Shown here: positions 16,455 to 24,540 of the stretch, in pieces
Position numbering within the stretch: position 1 is the stretch's first letter
Layout: each line of letters opens with the position of its first letter
Assembly (NCBI GenBank): GCA_025936045.1
Contig: JAICUB010000011.1
Location: forward strand, 62,001-126,000
From: Polyangiaceae bacterium
GTDB lineage: Bacteria; Myxococcota_A; Polyangia; Polyangiales; Polyangiaceae
Length of the DNA stretch: 64,000 nt
Reading direction: 5' to 3'
Notes under the pieces: generated by a model
Seen by the model: the letters and a program-made list of their open reading frames with translations, nothing else
What the model was told of the DNA's origin: nothing
The model's database searches: none
Position numbers and translations under genes: made by a program

Positions 16455-18116
16455 TTGCGGCTCATAGGTAAAGAAGGGTGGGGCGCCTGGGCAGAGGACC
16501 GGAGCCCCGTCGCGTTTCTCGCGTCGTGGACGTGGCTCGACGTGGTGGCCAATCTCCGCTTTCCAGATGAGGAAGCGCGGCTCTGGTACCTCCCTTGCCT
16601 CGATACGGTCGTCCTCTTCGGCGCGCTCGCGCTCACCGCGCGCCTCGGACGCCGAGTGCCGCGCCTGGCGGCCGGCGTGCTCGCATTCTCGTTCTCCTGC
16701 GTGCGGCTACTTCGCTTCGGCGACGGCGTTTCGCGGCATTTTTTCCGGCGTCAATTCCACGTCTACACGAACCTCTCGCTCTTACCGGAGCTCCCACGCC
16801 TGCTCCACACGACCATGTCCACGTGGGCGCTCGGTTGTCTCGCCGTCGCGCTCGTCGTCGGGCTCGCGGCGCTGACGCTCGCCTCCTACGCCGCAGTGCG
16901 GGTCGCGGAGCGCTGCCTGCTCGAGCCCCGCAATCGGCACCTGTTCGGCGTGGTCACTGTGTGCTTCGGGGCGCTGTCGCTGCTGCCACGACACGGAGCG
17001 CTCGCCCGAGTAAGACCGATGCCGCCGAACGCCGCGGGGCGCCTCGTCTCCGAGGTCAGCGCGGTGCCGCGAGCACGCCGAGCGCGTGAACGCGTGGGCC
17101 ACGCCGTCGCGGACACGCGCGCTCGCCTCCGCGCAGCGCCGAATGACCTCGCGAAGCTCGGAGGCGCGGACGTGCTCGCGTTCATCGTGGAGTCGTACGG
17201 CGCCACCCTGCTCGAGAGCGGTCCGTACGCGGCGCGCATGCGGGCGGAATACGCGGCATTCGACGCGGAGCTCGGCGCGCGGGGGTACACCATGGCCGCA
17301 AGCGTGCTCGATTCACCCGCGTTCGGCGGCGGCTCCTGGTTCGCGCACGCCGCGCTCGACACGGGCGTGCGCGTCACCGATCAGTTCGAGTACGAGGCGC
17401 TGTGCGAGGCAAAGCCGCTCACGATCGCCCATTTTTTCGAGGGCGCGGGCTACCGCACCGTGCTCGTCCAGCCCGCGACCGAGCGCGCGCTCGGAGCGCG
17501 CGATTATCTCGATTTCGACCGCAAATACCTGGCAAGCGACTTCGACTACCGAGGGCCGGCGCTCGGCTGGGGCAAAATGCCGGATCAATACGTGATCGAC
17601 GTCACGCAACGCCGCGAGCTCCTCGCGCGTGACCGGCCCCGCTTCGTCGAGTATGCGCTCGTCACGAGCCACGCGCCGTGGTTCGCCGTGCCCGCACCGC
17701 TCGACGATTGGTCCCGCGTCGGAGACGGCTCCGTATTCGCTTCGTTGACGACGCGCTGGTACTCGTCCGACTGGGCGAGCATCGACCGAGCGAGTGACGC
17801 TTACCTCGACACCATCATTTACGATCTCGAGGTCTTGCGGCGTTACCTCGCATCGGAGCTGCACAATGACACCCTGGTCATCATCGTCGGGGACCACCAG
17901 CCGCCCGGTGCGGCCGCGGGAACGAGCACCGATTACGGCGTGCCCATTCACCTCTTGAGCAGAAAAGCCGCGCTCGTCGCGCCTTTCTTGGCGCGTGGCT
18001 ACGCCGCAGGCATGACCCCGCGCCGAGCCGGGCCGCATCCCGGGCTAGAGTCGTTCCTTTTTGCGTTCCTCCGCGATTTCTCGACGGACTTGCGACAGAC
18101 TAGTAGCGGCCAGTGA
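16455..18116 (+). CDS. Membrane protein with sulfatase/alkaline-phosphatase-fold domain
   Basis: This 553-residue protein has about four N-terminal membrane spans (for example around residues 45-65, 70-90, 120-145 and 160-180), then a large periplasmic domain. The domain starts with ADVLAFIVESYGATLLE, resembling the metal/nucleophile strand of LtaS- and EptA-like enzymes (the Thr could be the nucleophile). It contains TLVIIVGDHQPPG, the typical D-H metal site. Enzymes with this layout transfer or hydrolyse phospho- or sulfo-groups on lipid or glycan substrates at the outer face of the inner membrane. The start is a TTG. The stop overlaps the RibD-like start by 4 bp (GTGA), so the two proteins are probably made together. 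Confidence 0.78.
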   Translation: MRLIGKEGWGAWAEDRSPVAFLASWTWLDVVANLRFPDEEARLWYLPCLDTVVLFGALALTARLGRRVPRLAAGVLAFSFSCVRLLRFGDGVSRHFFRRQFHVYTNLSLLPELPRLLHTTMSTWALGCLAVALVVGLAALTLASYAAVRVAERCLLEPRNRHLFGVVTVCFGALSLLPRHGALARVRPMPPNAAGRLVSEVSAVPRARRARERVGHAVADTRARLRAAPNDLAKLGGADVLAFIVESYGATLLESGPYAARMRAEYAAFDAELGARGYTMAASVLDSPAFGGGSWFAHAALDTGVRVTDQFEYEALCEAKPLTIAHFFEGAGYRTVLVQPATERALGARDYLDFDRKYLASDFDYRGPALGWGKMPDQYVIDVTQRRELLARDRPRFVEYALVTSHAPWFAVPAPLDDWSRVGDGSVFASLTTRWYSSDWASIDRASDAYLDTIIYDLEVLRRYLASELHNDTLVIIVGDHQPPGAAAGTSTDYGVPIHLLSRKAALVAPFLARGYAAGMTPRRAGPHPGLESFLFAFLRDFSTDLRQTSSGQ

Positions 18117-19063
18117 CGATTCGACCGACTCCCTTGAAGAAGCAGCAGGATTTTCGCGAGCGAGCGTCCGCTCAGGGCCTCGACGAAGCGCTCGCCTGGA
18201 CGTTGCTCCAAGCGTTGGCGCGTCTTGCCGCGACCGGCCGTCCCCTAGCGTGCCCCGCGGGGCTCGACGTCGACGCGAACGGCGAGCTCACGCAAGAGCC
18301 TGTCGGGCGTGGTGTCGTGAGCGTGTACCCGAGCGCGACGCCGTGCTTCGAGCTGGGCGGTCCGTCCGACGCCAAGGCGGTCGAGCTCCTCGAGCTCTAT
18401 CTGCCGCTTTGCATCGGGCAGCGCAGCGCGGAGCTCGTGGTCGGGCACCTGGGCCAAAGCCTCGACGGGCAGATCGCGACCTCGAGCGGCGCGTCGCAAT
18501 ACGTGACCGGGCCGGAAAACATCCGCCACCTGCATCGACTGCGCGCGCTCTTCGACGCCGTGATCGTGGGCGCCAACACGGTGGAGTGCGACGATCCGCA
18601 GCTCACGACGCGGCTCGTCAGCGGACCGAACCCGACACGCGTCGTGCTCGATCCGAACCGGCGTTTGCACGGCACGCAGGTCGTGTTCCGCGACGGCGCG
18701 GCGCCGACGCTCGTGCTCTGTGCGAACGGCGCCGAAAAGCGCAACGGCTTCGCTCACGCGGAGGTGCTCGGCCTTCCCGCGACGGGCGAGCTCTTGCCGG
18801 TCGAGGGCGTCGTGGCGGCGCTTCGTGCGCGCGGGCTCAATCGTCTGTTCGTCGAGGGCGGCGGCGTCACGGTCTCGCGTTTTCTCGAGGCGCGCGCGTT
18901 CGACCGCCTGCACCTCACCGTAAGCTCCGTATTTTTGGGCAGCGGCCGCCCGGGCGTGAAGCTCCCGGGCATCGATCGGCTGGACGCGGCCCTCCGCCCG
19001 CGCGTGCGTCGCTTCACGCTCGGCGACGACGTGCTCTTCGACTGCGACTTCGGCGGAGCGTAG
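18113..19063 (+). CDS. RibD C-terminal-domain reductase (riboflavin/DHFR-like)
   Basis: This 316-residue protein has a DHFR-like reductase domain of the RibD_C type from about residue 105: VGHLGQSLDGQIATSSG, then GPENIRHLHRLRALFDAVIVGANTV (read as two parts), RVVLDPNRRL and LFVEGGGVTVSRF. In riboflavin synthesis this domain reduces the ribosylamino-pyrimidine to the ribitylamino form with NADPH. The deaminase half of bifunctional RibD is missing; residues 1-100 are unlike it. The GTG start overlaps the upstream stop. The neighbours (GT4, PTPS-like, BchC-like) suggest a dedicated pathway rather than housekeeping riboflavin synthesis. Confidence 0.88.
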   Translation: MTIRPTPLKKQQDFRERASAQGLDEALAWTLLQALARLAATGRPLACPAGLDVDANGELTQEPVGRGVVSVYPSATPCFELGGPSDAKAVELLELYLPLCIGQRSAELVVGHLGQSLDGQIATSSGASQYVTGPENIRHLHRLRALFDAVIVGANTVECDDPQLTTRLVSGPNPTRVVLDPNRRLHGTQVVFRDGAAPTLVLCANGAEKRNGFAHAEVLGLPATGELLPVEGVVAALRARGLNRLFVEGGGVTVSRFLEARAFDRLHLTVSSVFLGSGRPGVKLPGIDRLDAALRPRVRRFTLGDDVLFDCDFGGA

Positions 19064-19069
19064 CTCGGC

Positions 19070-20071
19070 GTGCGCCTGCGCTTCGTCGTGCCGGACCTCG
19101 GCGGGCCGAGCACGGGCGGCACCGTGTACAATCGCGAGCTCGTTCGCGCTCTCGCAGCGCACGGCGTGAGCCTGGACGTGCTCGACGTTTCGCGCGCGGA
19201 ACGAGCCCTCGCTGCGGGTGAGACCGGCACGTATTGGCTCGACACGCTGTTTCTCGCCGAGCTGCCGCGCTTGCGGCAGCTCGCGACGGGCGCGCAACGC
19301 CTCGGGCTCCTCGCGCACTATTTGCCGGCGCTCGTGCGCTACGGCGCGAGCGTGAGCCGCGCCGAGCTCGCGCCGGAAGAAGCACTCGCCGTGGATTGCG
19401 CGGACGCGTTGGTCGCTCCGAGCGAGTTCATGCGCGAGACGCTCGAGCGCCTCGGGGCGCGCAGAGGGAGCGTCGCCGTGGTCGAACCGGGGCGACTCGC
19501 TCGCGGCGTCGCGCCGTTGCCCGAGCCTTCGGCCACGCTGCGGGCGCTCGTAGTGGCGCATCTCGTGCCGGGCAAGGGTGTCGATCGACTGCTCGCGACG
19601 CTCGCGGCACACCTCGAGCGCGCCGACCCGTTGTCCCTCGCGATCGCCGGCAGCATGACGCAAGACGCGGCGTACGCCGAAGGCTGCCGGGTATTCGCGA
19701 CGGCTCCGTCGCTGCGCGAGCGCGTGACGCTACTCGGAGAGCTCACGCCCCACGGCGTGAACGAGCGGCTCGCGAGCTGCGATCTCCTCTTGTCGGCCTC
19801 GAGCATGGAATCGTTCGGCATGGCGCTCGCCGAAGCGAGGACGCTCGGTGTGCCGATCGTCGCCCGCGCGGGCGGCAACGTGGAAAACCTGGTGTCGACG
19901 GCGTCGGGCGGCGAGCTCGTCGCGGACGCGGCGAGCGTGGCGGCGGCGTGTCTCGCCTTGTGCCGCAAGCCGGCTGAGCTCGCAGCGCGGCGGGAACGAG
20001 CGCAGGCCAATGTGCTCCCGCCGCGGCCGTGGAGTCACGCCGCAAAGGATTTCCTCGCGCGAGCGCGCTGA
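19070..20071 (+). CDS. Family 4 glycosyltransferase
   Basis: This 333-residue GT-B enzyme would move a sugar from a nucleotide donor. The C-terminal half has the donor-site features of GT4: HLVPGKGVDRLL near residue 165, and the E-x7-E stretch MESFGMALAEARTLGVPIVA, followed by GGNVENLV. The N-terminal half has the glycine-rich GGPSTGGTVYNREL. It starts 6 bp after the RibD-like stop (GTG start), so it is in the same transcript. The acceptor is unknown. A long inverted repeat (20075-20119) follows its stop. Confidence 0.88.
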   Translation: MRLRFVVPDLGGPSTGGTVYNRELVRALAAHGVSLDVLDVSRAERALAAGETGTYWLDTLFLAELPRLRQLATGAQRLGLLAHYLPALVRYGASVSRAELAPEEALAVDCADALVAPSEFMRETLERLGARRGSVAVVEPGRLARGVAPLPEPSATLRALVVAHLVPGKGVDRLLATLAAHLERADPLSLAIAGSMTQDAAYAEGCRVFATAPSLRERVTLLGELTPHGVNERLASCDLLLSASSMESFGMALAEARTLGVPIVARAGGNVENLVSTASGGELVADAASVAAACLALCRKPAELAARRERAQANVLPPRPWSHAAKDFLARAR

Positions 20072-20074
20072 GCT

Positions 20075-20119
20075 CTCGGGCGCGAGCCGCGCGCCGCATG
20101 GCGGGCGCGAGCGTCCGAG
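20075..20119. terminator. Inverted repeat after the GT4 gene
   Basis: CTCGGGCGC and GCGTCCGAG can pair over 9 bases with one G-U wobble, but around a loop of about 27 bases, between convergent genes. No T tract. Weak terminator candidate. Confidence 0.3.
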
Positions 20120-20129
20120 TGAGCGGCGA

Positions 20130-20804
20130 TTACCGGGCGGGGCGGCCGTAGGACCAGTAAAACGAGCGAACGAACGAGGCGGTGACCAGCCCACAGCCGA
20201 GCGCGGTGGCGACGGTTCCGAACGGTTCGCCCAACACCATTCCCAAAGCCAGGCCGAGCATCAGGCTCGTGAAGGCGTGGCGCCCGAAGGACGAACGCGG
20301 TTGTTCGCCGCCGCGCGCCGGGACGAGTGCGAGGGTGATGACGTAGACGTAACGGAGCAGCCCGACGATGAGGATCCACGCGCCGAAGCGACCGCGCTGG
20401 AGCAGCACGATGCCGGCAAGGAGCACGAAGTACGCGTCCGTTTCCATGTCGAAGTAGGCGCCGAATTCGGAGGTTTCGCCGCGGCGTTTGGCGACCCAGC
20501 CGTCGAGCCCGTCGAGCCCGAACACGACGAGAACGGTCGCGCCGAGGGCCCAGAGCGGCACGCTTTCGGGCAGGAGGCCGATGCTCGACGCGAGCGCGAA
20601 GCGCAGCGCCGTCACGGCGTTGCCCCAGCCGAACGAGCCGCTCGGCGTGGTCGCGCCGCGACAGAGCGCGAGGAGCGTGACGAACGACACGACCGCCGTC
20701 GTGACGTACGGCCACGCGTCGCCTTCCGCGAGCGCGAGGCTCGAGCCCGCCAGCATGACGAACGAGTGGATGCGGCTGAAGCGCGTGAGCGGGAGGTTCT
20801 TCAT
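20130..20804 (-). CDS. CDP-alcohol phosphatidyltransferase
   Basis: This 224-residue integral membrane enzyme has the class signature D-x2-D-G-x2-A-K-x8-G-x3-D-x3-D, seen as DGLDGWVAKRRGETSEFG and then AYFDMETD. The Arg usual after the Ala is Lys here. Such enzymes transfer a phospho-alcohol from a CDP-alcohol onto a second alcohol, usually building phospholipids. Multiple hydrophobic spans surround the motif. The start at 20804 is the first Met of the membrane region; the frame is open much further upstream, but that part overlaps the plus-strand dehydrogenase and is a shadow. It converges with GT4 and diverges from the dehydrogenase. Confidence 0.88.
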   Translation of the reverse strand: MKNLPLTRFSRIHSFVMLAGSSLALAEGDAWPYVTTAVVSFVTLLALCRGATTPSGSFGWGNAVTALRFALASSIGLLPESVPLWALGATVLVVFGLDGLDGWVAKRRGETSEFGAYFDMETDAYFVLLAGIVLLQRGRFGAWILIVGLLRYVYVITLALVPARGGEQPRSSFGRHAFTSLMLGLALGMVLGEPFGTVATALGCGLVTASFVRSFYWSYGRPAR

Positions 20805-20864
20805 GGCTCGCAGGCACCGTCCGGCTCGGGCGCGAGGTGCGCGGCCCTCCGAAACGAGGGTAAC
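20805..20864. promoter_or_regulatory. Short divergent promoter region
   Basis: Only about 60 bp lie between the phosphatidyltransferase start (minus) and the dehydrogenase start (plus). Promoters of both must overlap here, which suggests co-control. No consensus box stands out. Confidence 0.35.
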
Positions 20865-21845
20865 ATGCGCCGCACGATGGCGAGCGAGCTCCGCGCGGCG
20901 CGGGCATTTTGGATCACGGCGCCGGGGCACGGAGCGATCCGTGAAGAGCCGCTCGGCGCGCCGGGCGCGGGCGAAGCGCTGGTCGAGACGCTGTGGAGCG
21001 GCATCAGTCGCGGCACGGAGACGCTCGTGTTTCAGGGGCGCGTTCCGGTCAGCGAGTACGCACGGATGCGCTGTCCGTTCCAGGCGGGCGACTTTCCGGC
21101 ACCCGTGAAGTACGGCTACGCGAACGTCGGGCGCGCGCTCGGCGGCGTGCACGCGGGTCGCGCGGTGTTCTGCTTGTTCCCGCACCAGACGGCGTTCGTC
21201 GCAGCGGAGAGCGCGCTCGTTCCGCTGCCGCACGGTGTGCCGCCCGAGCGCGCGGTGCTCGCCGCGAACATGGAGACGGCGCTGAACGCGATCTGGGACG
21301 CGCGCGTGCAGGCGGGCGATCGCGTGTCCGTCGTGGGAGCGGGTGTCGTCGGGTGCCTCGTCGCGTTTCTTGCGGCGCGTATTCCGGGCACGCACGTCGA
21401 GCTCGTGGATGTGCTGCCGGCGCGGGCGAACGTGGCGGCTGCGCTCGGCGTGAGCTTCGCGCTGCCGAACGGCGCGAGCGCGGAGCGGGACCTCGTGTTT
21501 CACGCGAGCGGGCGCGCGGACGGAGCGCGCACGGCGCTGTCGCTCGGCGCGACCGACGCGACGGTCGTCGAGCTCAGCTGGTACGGGGACGCCGAGGTTT
21601 CGCTCCCGCTCGGGGCGGATTTCCACGTGCGGCGCCTGACGTTGCGTTCTTCCCAGGTCGGTACGGTGAGTCCCGAGGCGCGCCGTCGCTTTTCGCATCG
21701 GAACCGGCTCGAGCTCGCCCTGTCGCTGCTCGCGGACGCGCGGCTCGACTGCCTCATCGACGGCGAAACGCCGTTCGACGCCCTACCAGCCGCCCTGCCC
21801 GAGCTCGTCACCCACGGCGGCCTCTGCCGTCGCGTCCGTTATTAG
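20865..21845 (+). CDS. BchC-like zinc-less MDR-family dehydrogenase
   Basis: This 326-residue protein has a medium-chain dehydrogenase layout. It has an N-terminal GroES-like domain with TLWSGISRGTETLVF and a Rossmann domain with VSVVGAGVVGCLVAF (GxGxxG). The catalytic zinc Cys and the GHE motif of alcohol dehydrogenases are replaced (SGISRGTE, YGYANVG). This pattern resembles the BchC/bacteriochlorophyllide dehydrogenase group. It would oxidise or reduce a hydroxyl/carbonyl with NAD(P)H. GAGGG lies about 8 bases upstream of the ATG at 20865. It is followed 81 bp later by the PTPS-like gene. Confidence 0.85.
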   Translation: MRRTMASELRAARAFWITAPGHGAIREEPLGAPGAGEALVETLWSGISRGTETLVFQGRVPVSEYARMRCPFQAGDFPAPVKYGYANVGRALGGVHAGRAVFCLFPHQTAFVAAESALVPLPHGVPPERAVLAANMETALNAIWDARVQAGDRVSVVGAGVVGCLVAFLAARIPGTHVELVDVLPARANVAAALGVSFALPNGASAERDLVFHASGRADGARTALSLGATDATVVELSWYGDAEVSLPLGADFHVRRLTLRSSQVGTVSPEARRRFSHRNRLELALSLLADARLDCLIDGETPFDALPAALPELVTHGGLCRRVRY

Positions 21846-21926
21846 CGACGGAGGCCTTGGGGGTTAAAAAGGGGCTCCCCCGCCGCCTATGGCAGGCTCG
21901 CTCCGCTCGCGTATCCTCTGGCCGCC

Positions 21927-22328
21927 ATGTATAGCGTCTGCGTTCGGGGTCACGTCATGATCGCTCACAGCTTCCGCGGAGAGCTCTTCGGTCCCGCGCA
22001 GCGCCTGCACGGCGCAACGTACGTCGTGGATATCGAGCTGCGCCGCCCCGAGCTCGGTCCGGAGGGCGTCGTCGTCGACATCGGTCGCGCGACGGACGTC
22101 CTCGAGTCGATCCTCGGGGAGCTCAACTTCCGAAACCTCGACGACGACCCCGCGTTCACCGGCAAAAATACCACGACCGAGTTTTTGGCGGGCGTCGTCT
22201 TCGACCGCGTCGCCGAGCGCGTCAAAAAAGGCGAGCTCGGTCCGGGCTCGGACGCCGTGCGCGAGCTCAAAGTGACGCTGCACGAGTCGCACGTGGCCTG
22301 GGCGGCACGCGAAGGCGCGCTCAGTTAG
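21927..22328 (+). CDS. Divergent 6-pyruvoyl-tetrahydropterin synthase / QueD-like protein
   Basis: This 133-residue protein matches the tetrahydrobiopterin-synthase fold. It has [12 protein letters not shown] with zinc-ligand H14, [13 protein letters not shown] with H28, and [15 protein letters not shown] and HESHVAW further on. Two features are unusual. The third zinc His of the usual H-G-H-x-Y is Ala here (A30), and the catalytic Cys before the HGH motif is absent (PAQRLH). The fold and the E/D-H relay near the C terminus remain. It is probably an altered member that binds a pterin or related substrate. It sits between a BchC-like dehydrogenase and GH8. Confidence 0.85.
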   Translation: MYSVCVRGHVMIAHSFRGELFGPAQRLHGATYVVDIELRRPELGPEGVVVDIGRATDVLESILGELNFRNLDDDPAFTGKNTTTEFLAGVVFDRVAERVKKGELGPGSDAVRELKVTLHESHVAWAAREGALS

Positions 22329-22349
22329 CGCGAACCTCGCTCGCAGGAC

Positions 22350-23480
22350 ATGGGCCGCTTTCCCTTTCCGCACCCTCGACGCCTCGCGCATTGCAGCTAC
22401 CCCGCGGCCGCGGACCACGGAGACGTCCTGCGTGCCTTTCGCGCATTCCGCGAAGAAATCGTGACGGCGGACGGCGCGCGCGGCTTCTTGCGAACGCGAC
22501 GACCCGACACGCCCGACGGCGTCGCGAACTCCACCGTCTCCGAAGGTATCGCCTACGGCATGCTCATGGCCGTGATGCTCGACGAGCAGGCGCTCTTCGA
22601 CGCGTTTTACGGCTATGCGCTCGCCTTCGCGAACGAGCGCGGGCTCATGTGTTGGTACGTCGCGCCCGATGAACGCGCGCTCGGCACCGGTGCCGCGAGC
22701 GACGCAGACGAAGACATCGCCTGGTCGCTCGTGATGGCGCATCGGCAATGGGGCGGTCGCGGCGCGCTCGACGCGAGTTACCTCGACCACGCGCGCCGGC
22801 AAATCGATCGCATCTGGGAACACGAAGTCGACCACGCCGCGTTCCCCTTCCTCTTCAAACCCGGTGACGAGTGGCGCCCCGACGTCTTCAATCCCTCCTA
22901 TTTTTCGCCCCATCAATACCGACTTTTCGCCGAAGTCTCCGGTAACGCCGGCTGGCTCGCCGTCGTCGATCGCGGCTACGACATCATCGACGCCTCACTC
23001 AACGAAGCGAGCGGCAACCGCGAAAACGGGCTCGTGCCCGCGTGGTGCGACGCGCGCGGCGTGCCCGTCGCAGCGTTCCCCGGCGCCGAAACCAACTACC
23101 AGACGGACTCCGCGCGGCTTCCGTTTCGCCTCGCCCAAGACTTCGCCTATTACCGGGACGCGCGTGCTCGCGCCTACCTCGAAAAAACGAGCTCGTTCTT
23201 CGCCGGGCTCGGCGCGGGCGCCGTGGGAGACGGCTACTACACCGACGGACGCCCCTGCCCCGACCGCAAAACCGCGCAGCCGGACCACGGCTCTGCCGTC
23301 TTCGTCGGCGGCGCCGCGGCGGGCGCGATGTGCTCACCCGCGTACCAGACCTTTCTCGACGGCTGCTATGCGCGTCTTCGCACGGGCAAGCTCCTCGCGC
23401 GGAGCCGCTACTACAACCACTGTTGGACCGTGCTTTCGCTGCTCATGCTCACGGGAAATTTCAGCGAGCTTCCCGGCTAA
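22350..23480 (+). CDS. Glycoside hydrolase family 8 enzyme
   Basis: This 376-residue enzyme belongs to GH8 (endo-glucanase/chitosanase/xylanase group), an (alpha/alpha)6 barrel. The general-acid Glu is in STVSEGIAYGMLMAV (near residue 66). The DADEDIAWSL stretch follows, and TNYQTDSARLPFRLAQD contains the usual base region. No signal peptide is obvious (MGRFPFPHPRR start), so it may be cytoplasmic or exported in another way. It begins 21 bp after the PTPS-like stop and may be in that transcript. Substrate is unknown; beta-1,4-glucan or chitosan are the usual ones. Confidence 0.85.
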   Translation: MGRFPFPHPRRLAHCSYPAAADHGDVLRAFRAFREEIVTADGARGFLRTRRPDTPDGVANSTVSEGIAYGMLMAVMLDEQALFDAFYGYALAFANERGLMCWYVAPDERALGTGAASDADEDIAWSLVMAHRQWGGRGALDASYLDHARRQIDRIWEHEVDHAAFPFLFKPGDEWRPDVFNPSYFSPHQYRLFAEVSGNAGWLAVVDRGYDIIDASLNEASGNRENGLVPAWCDARGVPVAAFPGAETNYQTDSARLPFRLAQDFAYYRDARARAYLEKTSSFFAGLGAGAVGDGYYTDGRPCPDRKTAQPDHGSAVFVGGAAAGAMCSPAYQTFLDGCYARLRTGKLLARSRYYNHCWTVLSLLMLTGNFSELPG

Positions 23481-23559
23481 ACTCGGTCCGCCGAGCGGAA
23501 GTTCGCGCGTTCGCCGGGCGCTGCGGGACAAGCCGCCTTTCCGACGTTATCTTTGAAGT

Positions 23560-24087
23560 ATGCGAAACGCGCGCTTCACCCTCGTCGTCGCGAGCGCACT
23601 CACGTCGCTCGCGGCGTGCAGCGGCGCCGCGAGCGAAGCGTGGGTGCGTCAGCCGGAGGGCGGTGGCTCGATCGGGGACGAACAGGCGTCGCTCGAGCAC
23701 GACGCGATGGCTCCGGAGCTCGCAAGCGACTCCGCACCGCAAGCGGGTCCGCGACGGCTCGATCACACGGTGACGCTCGGGGAGCTCTACCTGGCGCCGC
23801 CGGAACCGGGCGCGCAGGCCGCGGTCGCGCAAGGGCAGCCGTCGATTACGGTCAACGTGAACAACTACGTGACACCCGCGCCAGGCTACGGGTACGGCTA
23901 CGCGGGGTACGGCGCGCCGCTGGTCTCGCGCGGCGGCGGCCCGGGGCCGTCGAACTCCCCCTTCACGACGCGCGGCGGCGGCGGCGGCGGCGTTCAACCC
24001 GGACAAAGCTTTCCGGCTCCGCCGAGCTTCGGCCCGCAGTTTCCGTACCACTTGAGCCCCGCGTCACCCTGGGAAACCAGGCATTGA
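23560..24087 (+). CDS. Gly/Pro-rich hypothetical lipoprotein
   Basis: This 175-residue protein has a lipobox LAAC at about residues 17-20. The remainder is low complexity: an N-terminal acidic part, then a Tyr/Gly stretch (PGYGYGYAGYGAP) and a poly-Gly run encoded by six GGC-type triplets. No domain is recognised. A possible -10-like TTATCT lies about 12 bases before the ATG, leaving little room for a Shine-Dalgarno site. Probably an envelope-attached structural or linker protein. Confidence 0.65.
   Translation: MRNARFTLVVASALTSLAACSGAASEAWVRQPEGGGSIGDEQASLEHDAMAPELASDSAPQAGPRRLDHTVTLGELYLAPPEPGAQAAVAQGQPSITVNVNNYVTPAPGYGYGYAGYGAPLVSRGGGPGPSNSPFTTRGGGGGGVQPGQSFPAPPSFGPQFPYHLSPASPWETRH
23973..23990 (+). 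repeat. (CGG)6 triplet run
   Basis: Six perfect CGG repeats encode the poly-Gly run of the lipoprotein gene. Slippage would change Gly number in steps of one without shifting the frame. Confidence 0.6.
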
Positions 24088-24099
24088 GCTGAGACTCGG

Positions 24100-24534
24100 A
24101 TGAGCCCGGAGGCGGGCTATCGTTCGGGGATGAGTCCGAGCGAGCGAGTCGATTCGAGGCGTTGGCTCAAGCGTCGGCTGTGGAGCTTCGTCCACGCCGC
24201 ACGGGGCGTCTGGCACCTTCGCACCGAGCCGAACGCGCGCATTCACGCGCTCGCGACGTTCGCGGTGCTGATCGCCGCCGTGGTTTCGCGGCTTTCACCG
24301 CTCGAATGGGCGCTCATCGTCTTCGCCATCGCGCTCGTCTTCGCCGCCGAAGCGCTCAATACCGCTCTCGAACACCTCGCGAACGCGACCATTCCCGACC
24401 ACCACCCGCTCGTCGGCACGGCGAAGGATCTCGCGGCCGGCGCCGTCCTCATCTGCGCGATCGGCGCGGCCGTCGTCGGCGTGCTCGTGCTCGGACCGCA
24501 TCTCGTGGTGATCGCGGCGCAGGGATTCGACTGA
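24100..24534 (+). CDS. dgkA: Diacylglycerol/undecaprenol kinase
   Basis: This 144-residue membrane protein has the DagK signature: EALNTALEHL and KDLAAGAVL, with three hydrophobic spans (for example residues about 50-65 and 72-92, and one near the C terminus). Members phosphorylate diacylglycerol or undecaprenol, recycling lipid carriers. It is longer than the 120-residue E. coli enzyme because of an N-terminal Arg-rich extension. The second ATG at 24130 may be the true start. It is convergent with, and only 6 bp from, the DUF1552 gene. Confidence 0.92.
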   Translation: MSPEAGYRSGMSPSERVDSRRWLKRRLWSFVHAARGVWHLRTEPNARIHALATFAVLIAAVVSRLSPLEWALIVFAIALVFAAEALNTALEHLANATIPDHHPLVGTAKDLAAGAVLICAIGAAVVGVLVLGPHLVVIAAQGFD

Positions 24535-24540
24535 GCGCCG

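Noticed and set aside
19848..20864. N-terminal extension of the dehydrogenase frame overlapping GT4 and the phosphatidyltransferase
   Set aside because: The extension is Arg/Glu-rich and runs antisense to the phosphatidyltransferase; GAGGG before 20865 and the family N terminus support the short start.
20805..21698. N-terminal extension of the phosphatidyltransferase frame
   Set aside because: It is antisense to the dehydrogenase and Arg-rich; the real protein begins with the membrane span at 20804.
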